Shown one piece after another: positions 7,945-15,584 of a stretch of DNA of 27,455 nt. The notes under the pieces were generated by a model. It was not told where the DNA came from, did not search any database, and saw only the letters and a program-made list of their open reading frames with translations. A program made the position numbers and the translations under genes. The DNA comes from JAGLWP01 sp964444095 (lineage in GTDB: Archaea; Nanobdellota; Nanobdellia; Pacearchaeales; GW2011-AR1): assembly GCA_964444095.1 (NCBI GenBank), contig CAYUEW010000007.1, forward strand, positions 1-27,455. The letters run 5' to 3'. Position 1 is the first letter of the stretch. Each line of letters opens with the position of its first letter.

Positions 7945-9048
7945 ATGAAATATCTTTTTATTTTGGGAAGAAACGTTAAGTTATCTGTGGAAGAAGTAAA
8001 ATCTTTTTTAGAGAGAGAAAAGTTTCCTTTTAAAATAATTTCTTTAGCTGACAATCAACTTTTAATGGAGATAAATAAACCCTTTGGTTGTATTGTGGAT
8101 AAATTGGGGGGAGTGATTTCCATAGGGCAAGTTTTAGCAGAGGGAAATTCTAAGGAAATAATAACACAATTAGAAAAACAAAATCTTTATCTTGGAAGTA
8201 AGAATAAAATGAATTATGTTTTTTTTGATTTTAAGGGGAAGGATTTTGAGGAAATTAGGAGCTACTTGAAAGAAAAATTTAAAGAAGAAAGATTAAAGGC
8301 GACTGAGAAGAAGATAACTGGTAGAATAAAATTACAGGGGGGAGGTAGTCTTGCTCATGTATCATCTAATACAATTAATGAACAGTTTTTTATGATTGGA
8401 GATTGTTTTGGTAAGATTATCGAAAGTGTAGATTATAATGAACTTAAAAAAAGGGATATGGAAAAACCTGTTAGAAGAAGTGAACTTTCTATTTCTCCTC
8501 GACTCGCAAAGATTTTGATAAACCTTTCCCAAGTAAGAGAAAATGAAACTTTGCTTGATCCGTTTTGTGGGATAGGGGTTGTTTTACAAGAAGCACTACT
8601 TCAGAAGATTAAAGTAATTGGAGTGGATATGGATAAGAATGCTATTGATGGAGCTAAACAGAATCTTGAGTGGTTTGATTTTAAAGAGCACAATTATCAA
8701 TTGTTGAATAATGATTCTACTAAAGTAGAGCTAAGGAAAGTCGAAGGTCTTGCGACAGAACCAGATTTGGGAGTTCTGCAAAAAAAAGTTCCTTCTTCAG
8801 AAAAAGCGAAAGAAGTGACTAATTCGTTTGAAAAATTGATTGTTCGAGTGATAAAAAATTTGCATGGAAGAGTTAATGGGCGAATAGTTTTTACAGCACC
8901 TTTGATTATCTTGGGTAAGAAAAAAATCTCTTGTAATTTTGATAAAATAAGTTCTGAGACTGGATTAAAAATTTTGGAGAATTTTCCAATTGATGAATTT
9001 AGGGAAAGTTCCTTTATCGGCAGGAGTATAGTTGTAATGGAGAGATAA
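7945..9048 (+). CDS. TrmG10/Trm11-like SAM-dependent RNA methyltransferase
   Basis: This 367-aa protein has an N-terminal ferredoxin-like/THUMP-like region (about residues 1-165) and a C-terminal Rossmann methyltransferase domain. Motif I is LLDPFCGIG (203-211), followed by the acidic end of strand 2 (GVDMDKNAI, near 226-233). This order is that of archaeal tRNA guanosine-10 N2-methyltransferase (TrmG10) and eukaryotic Trm11. The amino-acceptor binding motif IV, usually DPPY, appears here as TEPDLG (271-276), a variant seen in some distant members and worth checking. It would methylate an exocyclic amino group, probably in tRNA. It follows the nucleotidyltransferase gene by 39 nt and precedes the ribosomal protein block. 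Confidence 0.85.
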   Translation: MKYLFILGRNVKLSVEEVKSFLEREKFPFKIISLADNQLLMEINKPFGCIVDKLGGVISIGQVLAEGNSKEIITQLEKQNLYLGSKNKMNYVFFDFKGKDFEEIRSYLKEKFKEERLKATEKKITGRIKLQGGGSLAHVSSNTINEQFFMIGDCFGKIIESVDYNELKKRDMEKPVRRSELSISPRLAKILINLSQVRENETLLDPFCGIGVVLQEALLQKIKVIGVDMDKNAIDGAKQNLEWFDFKEHNYQLLNNDSTKVELRKVEGLATEPDLGVLQKKVPSSEKAKEVTNSFEKLIVRVIKNLHGRVNGRIVFTAPLIILGKKKISCNFDKISSETGLKILENFPIDEFRESSFIGRSIVVMER

Positions 9049-9052
9049 GAAA

Positions 9053-9060
9053 CTTTAAAA
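9053..9060 (+). promoter_or_regulatory. TATA box of the eL33 operon
   Basis: CTTTAAAA lies 23-30 nt upstream of ATG 9083. This is the normal archaeal spacing for a leaderless start and supports that ATG over the TTG at 9071. Confidence 0.55.
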
Positions 9061-9082
9061 ACTAAATTTCTTGATACTTATT

Positions 9083-9343
9083 ATGATAAAAGGAAAAGTC
9101 GTTCAATTCAGACGAGGAAGGCATGTTATTCATAAAAGGCATTTTCTTATACGAATAGAAGGTGTGTCAAGCAGAGACGAAGCTAAGAAATTTGTAGGAA
9201 AAGAAGTTGAATGGAAATCTCCTGCAGGAAAAATTATTTCTGGAAAGGTTTCATCTGCTCATGGAAACGGGGGAGTTATCCGAGCTATTTTTGAAAAAGG
9301 TTTGCCTGGACAAGCTGTATCTACAGAGGTGAATATAAAATGA
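9083..9343 (+). CDS. rpl35ae: Ribosomal protein eL33 (L35Ae)
   Basis: This 86-aa protein matches the L35Ae family over its length: IKGKVVQFRRGRHVIHKRHFLIRI, then the conserved AKKFVGKEVEWKSPAGK segment, then GKVSSAHGNGGVIRAIFEKGLPGQA. It is a small beta-barrel protein of the large subunit in archaea and eukaryotes. A TTG at 9071 would add four residues (MILI), but the ATG at 9083 has a TATA box at proper distance and begins with the family-typical short N-terminus. The stop codon overlaps the next start by 4 nt (ATGA), and a strong GAGGTGA Shine-Dalgarno for that next gene lies inside this coding region. First gene of a likely three-gene operon with the 94-aa protein and uL16. Confidence 0.95.
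   Translation: MIKGKVVQFRRGRHVIHKRHFLIRIEGVSSRDEAKKFVGKEVEWKSPAGKIISGKVSSAHGNGGVIRAIFEKGLPGQAVSTEVNIK
9327..9333 (+). promoter_or_regulatory. Strong Shine-Dalgarno for the internal 94-aa gene
   Basis: GAGGTGA, matching the archaeal 16S 3'-end complement, sits 6 nt before the ATG at 9340 within the end of the eL33 gene. With the 4-nt stop/start overlap it indicates translational coupling. Confidence 0.75.
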
Positions 9344-9624
9344 CTCGACAATCAGATAAGAGAGCAGAAGTCAGCGGAAAATTAAGAACAATGCTTGGGA
9401 CACATGTGGATGTACTTTGTATAACTTCTAAAGGCGAACTTTCAGATAACCCAGCTATAGAGGGGCATTTAAAATTTAGCAAATTAGAGGGTAGGAATAA
9501 TGGATTTTATATTGGAGAGACACAAATTCCTACAAGAGCGGTTAGTGGGTTTTCGGAATTTCCGAATTATGCTTTTTCCTTAATGGTAGATTATTTGAAA
9601 TCATATAAAGAGGCAAGAAAATAA
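9340..9624 (+). CDS. 94-aa protein encoded between eL33 and uL16, unknown
   Basis: The protein is 94 aa, soluble and mildly basic at both ends. The middle holds several short strands (HVDVLCITSKGELS, IEGHLKFSKLEG, GFYIGETQIPTRAV), suggesting a small beta barrel such as an Sm-like or SH3-like fold; the C-terminus is a helix (SLMVDYLKSYKEARK). No family is recognised. It overlaps the eL33 stop by 4 nt and has a near-perfect Shine-Dalgarno, and the uL16 ATG follows its stop after one nucleotide. This tight placement inside a ribosomal protein operon suggests a role in the ribosome or in translation, which is inference from position only. Confidence 0.75.
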   Translation: MTRQSDKRAEVSGKLRTMLGTHVDVLCITSKGELSDNPAIEGHLKFSKLEGRNNGFYIGETQIPTRAVSGFSEFPNYAFSLMVDYLKSYKEARK

Positions 9625-9625
9625 A

Positions 9626-10171
9626 ATGGCACCATTAAGAAAAGCATCGGCATATTCTAAGAAAATAGTTGTTCCTAATACGCGAGTTAGCAAGAGAAAA
9701 GGAAAGTCATATGTAAAAGCAGTTCCGCATCAGAAAATCGTTAAGTTTGAGATGGGTAATCCGACACTTTATAATTCTGGAAAGTTACTTCATGTTTTGA
9801 CTCTTGTAACTATCGAGAATGTTCAAGTAAGGCAGAATGCACTTGAAGCATGTAGGCAATATATTAATAAAAAAGTTGATAAGGAATTTAATGGGCAATA
9901 TTTCTTTAAGATTTTTCCTTTTCCTCATCATATTCAAAGAGAAAATAAAATGCTAACTGGTGCAGGTGCAGATAGAATGCAAACAGGAATGCAATTATCC
10001 TTTGGAAAAACTTCAGGAAAATCAGCTATATTACCAAGGAATGGCCTGCTTTTTATGGTTGCTGTAAGTAATGTGAAAGCGACTTCTTTTGTAAGACATT
10101 TGTATAAACAGATAAGATCTAAACTTCCTTGTAAAACAAAGATTTTATACGAAGAAATTAAAGTCAAATAA
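9626..10171 (+). CDS. rpl10e: Ribosomal protein uL16 (archaeal L10e)
   Basis: This 181-aa protein has the archaeal/eukaryotic L10e length. Recognisable segments are KFEMGNPTLYNSGKLL, VQVRQNALEACRQYINK, YFFKIFPFPHHIQRENKMLTGAGADRMQTGM, and the C-terminal FVRHLYKQIRSKLPCKTKI. It is an essential large-subunit protein near the peptidyl transferase centre and A-site tRNA. The GADRMQTGM loop corresponds to the conserved flexible loop reaching toward the tRNA. The gene is third in the eL33 operon, directly after the 94-aa gene. A purine-rich GAGGCAAG upstream of the ATG could serve as RBS. Confidence 0.96.
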   Translation: MAPLRKASAYSKKIVVPNTRVSKRKGKSYVKAVPHQKIVKFEMGNPTLYNSGKLLHVLTLVTIENVQVRQNALEACRQYINKKVDKEFNGQYFFKIFPFPHHIQRENKMLTGAGADRMQTGMQLSFGKTSGKSAILPRNGLLFMVAVSNVKATSFVRHLYKQIRSKLPCKTKILYEEIKVK

Positions 10172-10203
10172 GTTTAATTCTGTAGTGGTAACAGATAGAA
10201 AGA

Positions 10204-10212
10204 TTTATATAG
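10204..10212 (+). promoter_or_regulatory. TATA box of the 198-aa gene
   Basis: TTTATATAG lies 27-35 nt upstream of the ATG at 10239. It suggests that this gene is transcribed separately from the ribosomal protein operon. Confidence 0.5.
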
Positions 10213-10238
10213 TTTAGATGGATTGAAATATTAAGAAA

Positions 10239-10835
10239 ATGGCAACAGATAATTTAGAAACAGAGAAAAGATTTACGAATTTAGAAGGAATTTTATCTGC
10301 AAGTTCTTTTATGCAACAAGGAAAAGAAGGAGAACCCTTAGCAAGAGAAGCATTAGAAGGGGTATATAAAAAATTAAGTTTAGATAATTATTCAAGTGGA
10401 TTGGCTAAAACGCTTAGAGATCCAAAGATTGTGGGGTTAGCTATAAAGAATGTTTCTGAAGAATATCAAGAAATAAAGGAAGGATTAAAGATACAAGAGT
10501 TTAGTAATATTTACTCATCAGATTTAAAGAAATATTTAGGAGATTATTCTGAAGAAGCAACAAAAGAATTTGCTCAACAGGGAAATATAACTTATGGAGA
10601 GATTATGAAGAAACTTGCGATAGCAGAACACACTATTAAAGGAGAAAAGTTAGGAGTATCTTCAAAAGAAAAAGTAGAAGAAGCAAAGAAAGTATTGGAA
10701 AAACTTAACCCAGTAATATTTATGATTAATAGTATTGAACATATTAGAACAAGGAATTATTCTGCAAAAGTTGAGGATACATACTTATCAAATGCTATGC
10801 AGGGAATATATCAAAAAGAAGAACAATCTGCTTAA
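10239..10835 (+). CDS. All-helical hypothetical protein, 198 aa
   Basis: This soluble 198-aa protein is rich in Glu, Lys, Ala and Leu, with few prolines or glycines inside long segments, so it should be nearly all alpha-helical. Short recognisable stretches such as FTNLEGILSASSFMQQGKEG and EKVEEAKKVLEKLNPVIFM do not point to a known family. It has its own TATA box. Its TAA overlaps the stop codon of the convergent nucleotidyltransferase gene by 4 nt. It may belong to the lineage-specific protein set found in the following minus-strand cluster, but this is only a positional impression. Confidence 0.75.
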   Translation: MATDNLETEKRFTNLEGILSASSFMQQGKEGEPLAREALEGVYKKLSLDNYSSGLAKTLRDPKIVGLAIKNVSEEYQEIKEGLKIQEFSNIYSSDLKKYLGDYSEEATKEFAQQGNITYGEIMKKLAIAEHTIKGEKLGVSSKEKVEEAKKVLEKLNPVIFMINSIEHIRTRNYSAKVEDTYLSNAMQGIYQKEEQSA

Positions 10836-11683
10836 TTAACGTAATCATTAACTAAATTAGCCATTACTTTCATAAAATCTTCTGTTCTTTTTTGCCATTG
10901 GTCAATTTCTACGCCCTTTAAATCATTAATTTCTCCGTGTGTAATTTTTTTGTGGAGGACCAATAAATCCCTATACCATAAAACATACTTCATGTTTAAT
11001 TTTCCTGCACTAACAAATGTTTCTCTTAAATCAACTGAAATATGTTCTGGAGATGCTGGTGGAACATTCGCAGCGATTAAAGCAGCGTGAGAAGAATCAA
11101 CCATTGCCCAGTATAATCCTTCAATCGCATTTAACTCCGCAGTTCTACTCCTCAAAAAATGTTGGGGTGCTCTTTGCAAGCAACTATAAATTGCTTCTGG
11201 AGTTGATTTTATTTTTCCGCTTAATAATAAATATTTTAATGGTTCAAAAAATCCTGCAAGGTCAATCATTGATTCACCATATCGTAAAATGTTCACCACA
11301 ACTGGATTCCCTTCCATTAAATCTTCCCACCATGTGCTTAATTTTATTGTATTAATATGTAATTCTTTTTGGTAAGGATTTTTTCTTAAAATATTATCTA
11401 ACTCTGTTCTATACCACGCAATTAATTCTTGGTCCCATTTTATTGAAACATTATCTAAAATTATTATAATGTCGATATCAGAACCAGAGGTAGCTGTTTG
11501 TTTTATTGATGAACCGAAGAGAACAACAGATTTAATTATTTTATTAAACTTTTTGTAAACTTTTGTTGCGAAATCCATTGCAATATCTGATTCTAATTTT
11601 ATTTGTAATGTTGGAACGTTTTTTGGTAAGGCAACTTTCTTTTTTGTAGTTTTCTTTGTAGATTTAGTTTTTTTCTTCACCAT
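10832..11683 (-). CDS. Fused nucleotidyltransferase (MNT-like) and HEPN-like protein
   Basis: This 283-aa protein starts with a Lys/Thr-rich tail (1-18) and carries a nucleotidyltransferase motif with GSS (57-59) and Asp69-Ile-Asp71. The C-terminal helical domain (about 155-283) has the NAIEGLYWAMVDSSHAAL and PPASPEHI pattern typical of HEPN-like domains, and an R238-x5-H244 pair that fits the HEPN Rx4-6H signature. MNT and HEPN domains form toxin-antitoxin pairs in many prokaryotes, where the MNT part AMPylates and silences the HEPN RNase; here both appear in one chain. It is a shorter paralogue of the protein at 6319-7905. It is the last of four minus-strand genes, 48 nt after the TIM-barrel gene, with TTTTAAAAT about 25-33 nt upstream of its ATG as a possible own promoter. 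Confidence 0.82.
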   Translation of the reverse strand: MVKKKTKSTKKTTKKKVALPKNVPTLQIKLESDIAMDFATKVYKKFNKIIKSVVLFGSSIKQTATSGSDIDIIIILDNVSIKWDQELIAWYRTELDNILRKNPYQKELHINTIKLSTWWEDLMEGNPVVVNILRYGESMIDLAGFFEPLKYLLLSGKIKSTPEAIYSCLQRAPQHFLRSRTAELNAIEGLYWAMVDSSHAALIAANVPPASPEHISVDLRETFVSAGKLNMKYVLWYRDLLVLHKKITHGEINDLKGVEIDQWQKRTEDFMKVMANLVNDYVN

Positions 11684-11731
11684 CTTTTATGTTATTAGGT
11701 TTGATTAGTTTTAAAATGTTTTTATGTGAAA

Positions 11732-13519
11732 TTATTCCATTGGTCTTCCGCCCATCCTACTTCCCTGTGCTCCAGGACGTTGTCCTCCAAGTTCAGTGGG
11801 CAATTGAGAAAAACCCCCCCCAAATGTTTCATAATTTACTTGAGGTAACCATGCTCCATCGAGTCCTCCAGAATATCCTTGTTGTAATCCCATAGATTGA
11901 TTCCAATATGGAGCCATTTCCATAGAGTAAATTGGTGAGCCAAGCGCTTCCATTGTTTCTTTAACGGGGGGCGTTTTGAAATGTTGCCACCAATTCCCAG
12001 CCTCAATAATCTTTTTTGCATCAAAACCTTCTTTACCTAATTTATTTAGAATTTCTTTTAAGGGAACATTCCCCATACCCATTGGTAATTCTGTATGTTC
12101 AAATCCAAAATTATCTGAAAGATGAACATGCTTAACAAGGGGCGCGATTTTTCCTGTTTCTGCTACAATATCTTTTGATTCAAAACCCTGTTTTCTTAAC
12201 ATGTTAATATGCCCCACATCCCATGTCGCGCCAATAAATTTCTCTGCTAATTTATTCGCTTCTTTTTCTTTCATTCCTTTTTCTTTGATAGCATTTTCAA
12301 CAAATTGTTTTCTTGAAGCTTCAATTAAATTCTTTAAATCTTCTCCAGTGCTTAATCCCATTCCTACAGGAGGATTTTCAATACAAAGAATTGGAGCATG
12401 GTCATTGAATTTTTTATATGCGTTAAAAGCAGCGTTTCCAAAAGTTTTTGCAGATTGTTCTGTTGCAAATTCTTCTAGTGGAACAAACATTGTTGGCGTA
12501 ATTTCTGGATTTTGTAGATTTAATAATAAATTATGCATTGCTTTTGATTCTCTTAAAACTGTGGGGGTCTCTCCCAACTCATTCCCATATTTTTTTGAAA
12601 TTTCTTTTAATTTTTCTTTTTGTTCGGTCGTTCCAAATTCATAAGCTTTACTAAAAAGGGCATTTGCACTTTTATGAATCTCTTGCAGATAATTTTGAGC
12701 ATCTTGAAATTTTAACCAAGCATTTTCTTGAGAAGGATTAAGTTTATTGGGGTCTAATTTCCCTCCAGTCTCCTCAAATAAAGTTTGGATTTGAACTTGA
12801 TTTTCTTGTAAAATTTCATCTGCCCTTTCTTTATTGAAAAATAATTGAGTAATTTTGTTATCCCAGTCGCTTGCATTAGTTAATTCTAAATTTTGTTCAG
12901 GCGTATGGAGCTCTTCTCTGATTAAGGGTTCTTCTCCTCCCCGCCCAGGAGAAAACCTTTTTTCCTCTTCTAAAGCAGTCATTTGTCCTGAATCTTTATT
13001 TATTGCAACCATCTTCTTTGCGGTTCTTGCTTCTCCTTCTTTTCCAAGGGTTTTCCATTCTGTTCCAGGAAGTCCTTCTGAAGAATGAACTGTAACATTT
13101 ACATTTCCATCTGGATTTAATTCATGACTTCTTATTAAAGCGTCAGCAACTTTCCTTTCTGACAATTCTCGATTTGATTCGCTAAATCCTTGTTGGGTAA
13201 TTCCTGTAGAATCAATTACTGGTGCATGAATCGAGATATCAATCCCAGTTAATTTGCTCAATCGATTTATTTCTTTTAGTTGCTGTTTGGGCATTGAATC
13301 AAAGATTTCTGGACTTACTGCTGCAATTTCTATTTGCTTTACCCCTGTTGAAAGTTTTGAAGAAACCTCTTGTAAAACATTTGCTTGTCGCGGGTCTGTT
13401 GTTAAACCAAGACTTCCAGCAGCTACCCGATACCCAGTAAATACATCTCCATATGTTGGTTTAAGAGATGAATAACCCCCCTGATAGATTTCACTAATAT
13501 TATAATCACCTTTTCCCAT
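11732..13519 (-). CDS. AP endonuclease 2/xylose isomerase-like TIM-barrel protein with large insertion
   Basis: This 595-aa protein has the metal-site pattern of the AP endonuclease family 2 fold: IHAP with His98, TVHS with His145, CIENPP with Glu381, WDVGH with Asp434 and His437, VKHVHLSD with His464/His466 and Asp469, then IIEAG with Glu506. All expected ligands for a divalent metal site are present, so it is probably active. Between His145 and Glu381 lies a charged, Gln-rich helical insertion (about residues 155-340) that normal endonuclease IV or sugar isomerases (about 280-300 aa) lack. The tail from residue 540 is Gly/Gln/Met-rich and looks disordered. Substrate could be damaged DNA or a sugar. 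Third in the minus-strand cluster, 30 nt after the 179-aa gene. Confidence 0.85.
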   Translation of the reverse strand: MGKGDYNISEIYQGGYSSLKPTYGDVFTGYRVAAGSLGLTTDPRQANVLQEVSSKLSTGVKQIEIAAVSPEIFDSMPKQQLKEINRLSKLTGIDISIHAPVIDSTGITQQGFSESNRELSERKVADALIRSHELNPDGNVNVTVHSSEGLPGTEWKTLGKEGEARTAKKMVAINKDSGQMTALEEEKRFSPGRGGEEPLIREELHTPEQNLELTNASDWDNKITQLFFNKERADEILQENQVQIQTLFEETGGKLDPNKLNPSQENAWLKFQDAQNYLQEIHKSANALFSKAYEFGTTEQKEKLKEISKKYGNELGETPTVLRESKAMHNLLLNLQNPEITPTMFVPLEEFATEQSAKTFGNAAFNAYKKFNDHAPILCIENPPVGMGLSTGEDLKNLIEASRKQFVENAIKEKGMKEKEANKLAEKFIGATWDVGHINMLRKQGFESKDIVAETGKIAPLVKHVHLSDNFGFEHTELPMGMGNVPLKEILNKLGKEGFDAKKIIEAGNWWQHFKTPPVKETMEALGSPIYSMEMAPYWNQSMGLQQGYSGGLDGAWLPQVNYETFGGGFSQLPTELGGQRPGAQGSRMGGRPME

Positions 13520-13549
13520 ATCTTATAAAATTAAATCTTATTTATTAAT

Positions 13550-14089
13550 TTAACTAAATCGCGAATCTTTGTATGCTTCTGCGTCTATTCCAACATCTTC
13601 TCTTCTTTTTCCGAGAAATTTTATGTCTTCTTTTTCTTTAGCTTGAAGAGGAGAAGTTACAAAATTGTTTTGAGGCCTTTGAAATTGTTTTTGTGCAAAA
13701 TCTTTGGGATTGGTTTCAATTTCATATTTGATGTTATCCCCTTCATATTTTCTTTTGTCATCTTCATTAAGAGGATTATTATTAGAATATTTTGATTTAT
13801 CCGACGTAGCGTAATCTATTCCTTGTTTAGAAGTTGTATCTATATTGATTGGGACTGAAGAAAGATTAATTTCAAGGGGTTCTTGTATTACTTCTCCTAC
13901 TTGATTTAAAACTGGTGCTGAAATTTTTGATGAACGAAAAAATTCTTGGAATTCTCCTATTTCAATTACTTCTTTTTCTTCTTCAACTTTTTTTTCTAAA
14001 GAAATTTCTTCAATTTCTTTTTTCCCTTTTGGGATAACTTTTATTTTTTTATTTTTCTTGGAGTTATTCTTTTTTTGTGGTTTAGACAT
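13550..14089 (-). CDS. Low-complexity, Lys/Glu-rich disordered protein
   Basis: This 179-aa protein begins with an Asn/Lys-rich segment of about 25 residues, then an acidic KVEEEKEVIEIGEF stretch, and continues with polar, mostly disordered sequence (Asn, Ser, Gln, Pro) up to a short C-terminal basic/charged segment (LGKRREDVGIDAEAYKDS). No domain is recognisable. It starts 2 nt after the stop of the 471-aa gene upstream, so the two are almost certainly co-transcribed. The composition suggests a linker, scaffold or nucleic-acid binding role for the products of this cluster, but nothing in the sequence proves it. Confidence 0.7.
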   Translation of the reverse strand: MSKPQKKNNSKKNKKIKVIPKGKKEIEEISLEKKVEEEKEVIEIGEFQEFFRSSKISAPVLNQVGEVIQEPLEINLSSVPINIDTTSKQGIDYATSDKSKYSNNNPLNEDDKRKYEGDNIKYEIETNPKDFAQKQFQRPQNNFVTSPLQAKEKEDIKFLGKRREDVGIDAEAYKDSRFS

Positions 14090-14091
14090 TA

Positions 14092-15507
14092 TTAAGTATA
14101 ACTTGGCATCCCATGTGCTTTTTTATAGACGTCAAAAAGTGTAAAAATGGTTTCTTTCGCATTTGCTGCTGAAAAAGGCCGAAGGTGTTCAGATTCAATA
14201 AAATCATCTGGTTTAACTGCTGTTGGTTTCTTCTCTTCTTTTTTCCCTTCTTTTTTATCATACTTTCCGATTAAAGCGAAGAAAGGGTTTGATTCATCTT
14301 TTGATTTTACTTTTTTCTCTTCGTCTTCTTTTTCATCCAAGAAAAAATTAATTTCTTCTTGTAATTGGCCTAAACTTTCTGTAGTGGTTCCTTCAATTAA
14401 TGTTAAAACATCATTAACATCTGATTTTTTTAATTCTTCTTCAAATTTTTCTAATTCGTCGTCGTTTAGAACATAAGCTTTAAATGTGATTTCTGCTCGT
14501 CCTCCAAAAACATAATGGGGTTGTTGGCTTACTCTCTGGGGAATTCCTCTAAAATTAAAATCAACTAAAATACAACTGTAATAATTTCTTTTTGGTTTAT
14601 GTTTTATAAGTTCTTTTGGGAGATTTCCTTGGTTAGCTTCTTCTTTTACATCTAATTTTCTTTTACCAAGCAAGGTTAATCCAAGCAAGATGGTGTTAAA
14701 TGTTTTTACTAATGCTGGTTCTCTTCCGGATTGTTGAGATTCAAGTTGTTGTGCTGCTAACAAATAGGGTTTTGCCCATCTTGAATAAAGTTTCAAACTG
14801 TTAACTTGGCTTTTCAAATAATTTTTTTCAAGTTCATATCTCTTGCTTAACTCTTTTTCTGATTGTTCTACCCATGCATTAAATTCTTGAATTCTTGGGA
14901 TAAGAATTCGTTTTACTCTATCGTTTAGGTCAATTTTATTAGCACTTTTAATGTCTTGTGCTGCCAGAAAAGCATCAATTAAGGTTTGAAATCCTGATTG
15001 CCCTAATGCCATTGCTTTAATGCTGGAATTCCCTTTCACAATATCTACCTTGTCCATCCAAATCTGTTTTAAAGCTAGTATAGATGAACTTTTTTCTTCT
15101 GGTTTTGAAGATTTTAATCCTTTGTAATGTTCTAATCTTATTCTAAATTCTTTTAGATCATAAATAATATTTAACACACTTCGCAAAACAACATTGGTGT
15201 CTCCTAAAATTTTTGTTGCTTGTTGTTGCATGATTGTCGCTCTTTGTCCAAGTTCTGCAAAATGTCCTGAACCAGGAGTTGAAGTAAAATTATCAATAAG
15301 TTTTTCTGGGGCCAAACCCAAGTCATTCATTAAATCAAGAATGAAAAAATAAACTGGTTCTAGAGTTTCTGAATTTGAATCATAAACAATTTTGTGTTCT
15401 GCTTCTGGAATAGAACGAATAATTCCCTTGTCTTTCCTTTCAGCTCTTTTTTTATAATAAGGACTAACCTCCTCTATTATTTTTGAGATAGGTTTTACAT
15501 CTGCCAT
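14092..15507 (-). CDS. Large hypothetical protein, first gene of the minus-strand cluster
   Basis: This 471-aa protein has no signal peptide or membrane helix. Residues 1-270 are predominantly helical (LEPVYFFILDLMNDLGL, SVLNIIYDLKEFRIRLEHYKGL, and long Lys/Glu/Gln helices near 195-260). A mixed region near 310-350 contains strands (YYSCILVDFNFRGIP, HYVFGGRAEITFKAYVL). The last 130 residues are acidic then Lys-rich and probably partly disordered, ending in a short helix. I do not recognise a family. It is followed after 2 nt by the disordered 179-aa gene and lies back-to-back with the coiled-coil gene at 15585. TTTTTTAAAC about 22 nt upstream of the ATG may be its TATA box. Confidence 0.75.
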   Translation of the reverse strand: MADVKPISKIIEEVSPYYKKRAERKDKGIIRSIPEAEHKIVYDSNSETLEPVYFFILDLMNDLGLAPEKLIDNFTSTPGSGHFAELGQRATIMQQQATKILGDTNVVLRSVLNIIYDLKEFRIRLEHYKGLKSSKPEEKSSSILALKQIWMDKVDIVKGNSSIKAMALGQSGFQTLIDAFLAAQDIKSANKIDLNDRVKRILIPRIQEFNAWVEQSEKELSKRYELEKNYLKSQVNSLKLYSRWAKPYLLAAQQLESQQSGREPALVKTFNTILLGLTLLGKRKLDVKEEANQGNLPKELIKHKPKRNYYSCILVDFNFRGIPQRVSQQPHYVFGGRAEITFKAYVLNDDELEKFEEELKKSDVNDVLTLIEGTTTESLGQLQEEINFFLDEKEDEEKKVKSKDESNPFFALIGKYDKKEGKKEEKKPTAVKPDDFIESEHLRPFSAANAKETIFTLFDVYKKAHGMPSYT

Positions 15508-15555
15508 GAGATTTTAAAGACAGGGAGTTTAAAAAATGTTTCTAATACAACTAAA

Positions 15556-15565
15556 TTTAAAAATA
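15556..15565 (+). promoter_or_regulatory. TATA box in the divergent 15508-15584 intergenic region
   Basis: TTTAAAAATA lies 20-29 nt upstream of the ATG at 15585. The same 77-nt interval carries a TTTAAA-type element on the minus strand for the 471-aa gene, making this a compact bidirectional promoter region. Confidence 0.5.
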
Positions 15566-15584
15566 GTAAGCACATCTATTAATT

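Noticed and set aside
9071..9082. TTG start adding four residues to eL33
   Set aside because: The ATG at 9083 has the right TATA distance and the family-typical N-terminus; TTG is not needed.
12201..12644. 147-codon plus-strand frame antisense to the TIM-barrel gene
   Set aside because: It lies wholly within a gene with intact metal-site motifs and is Phe/Ser-rich without domain features.
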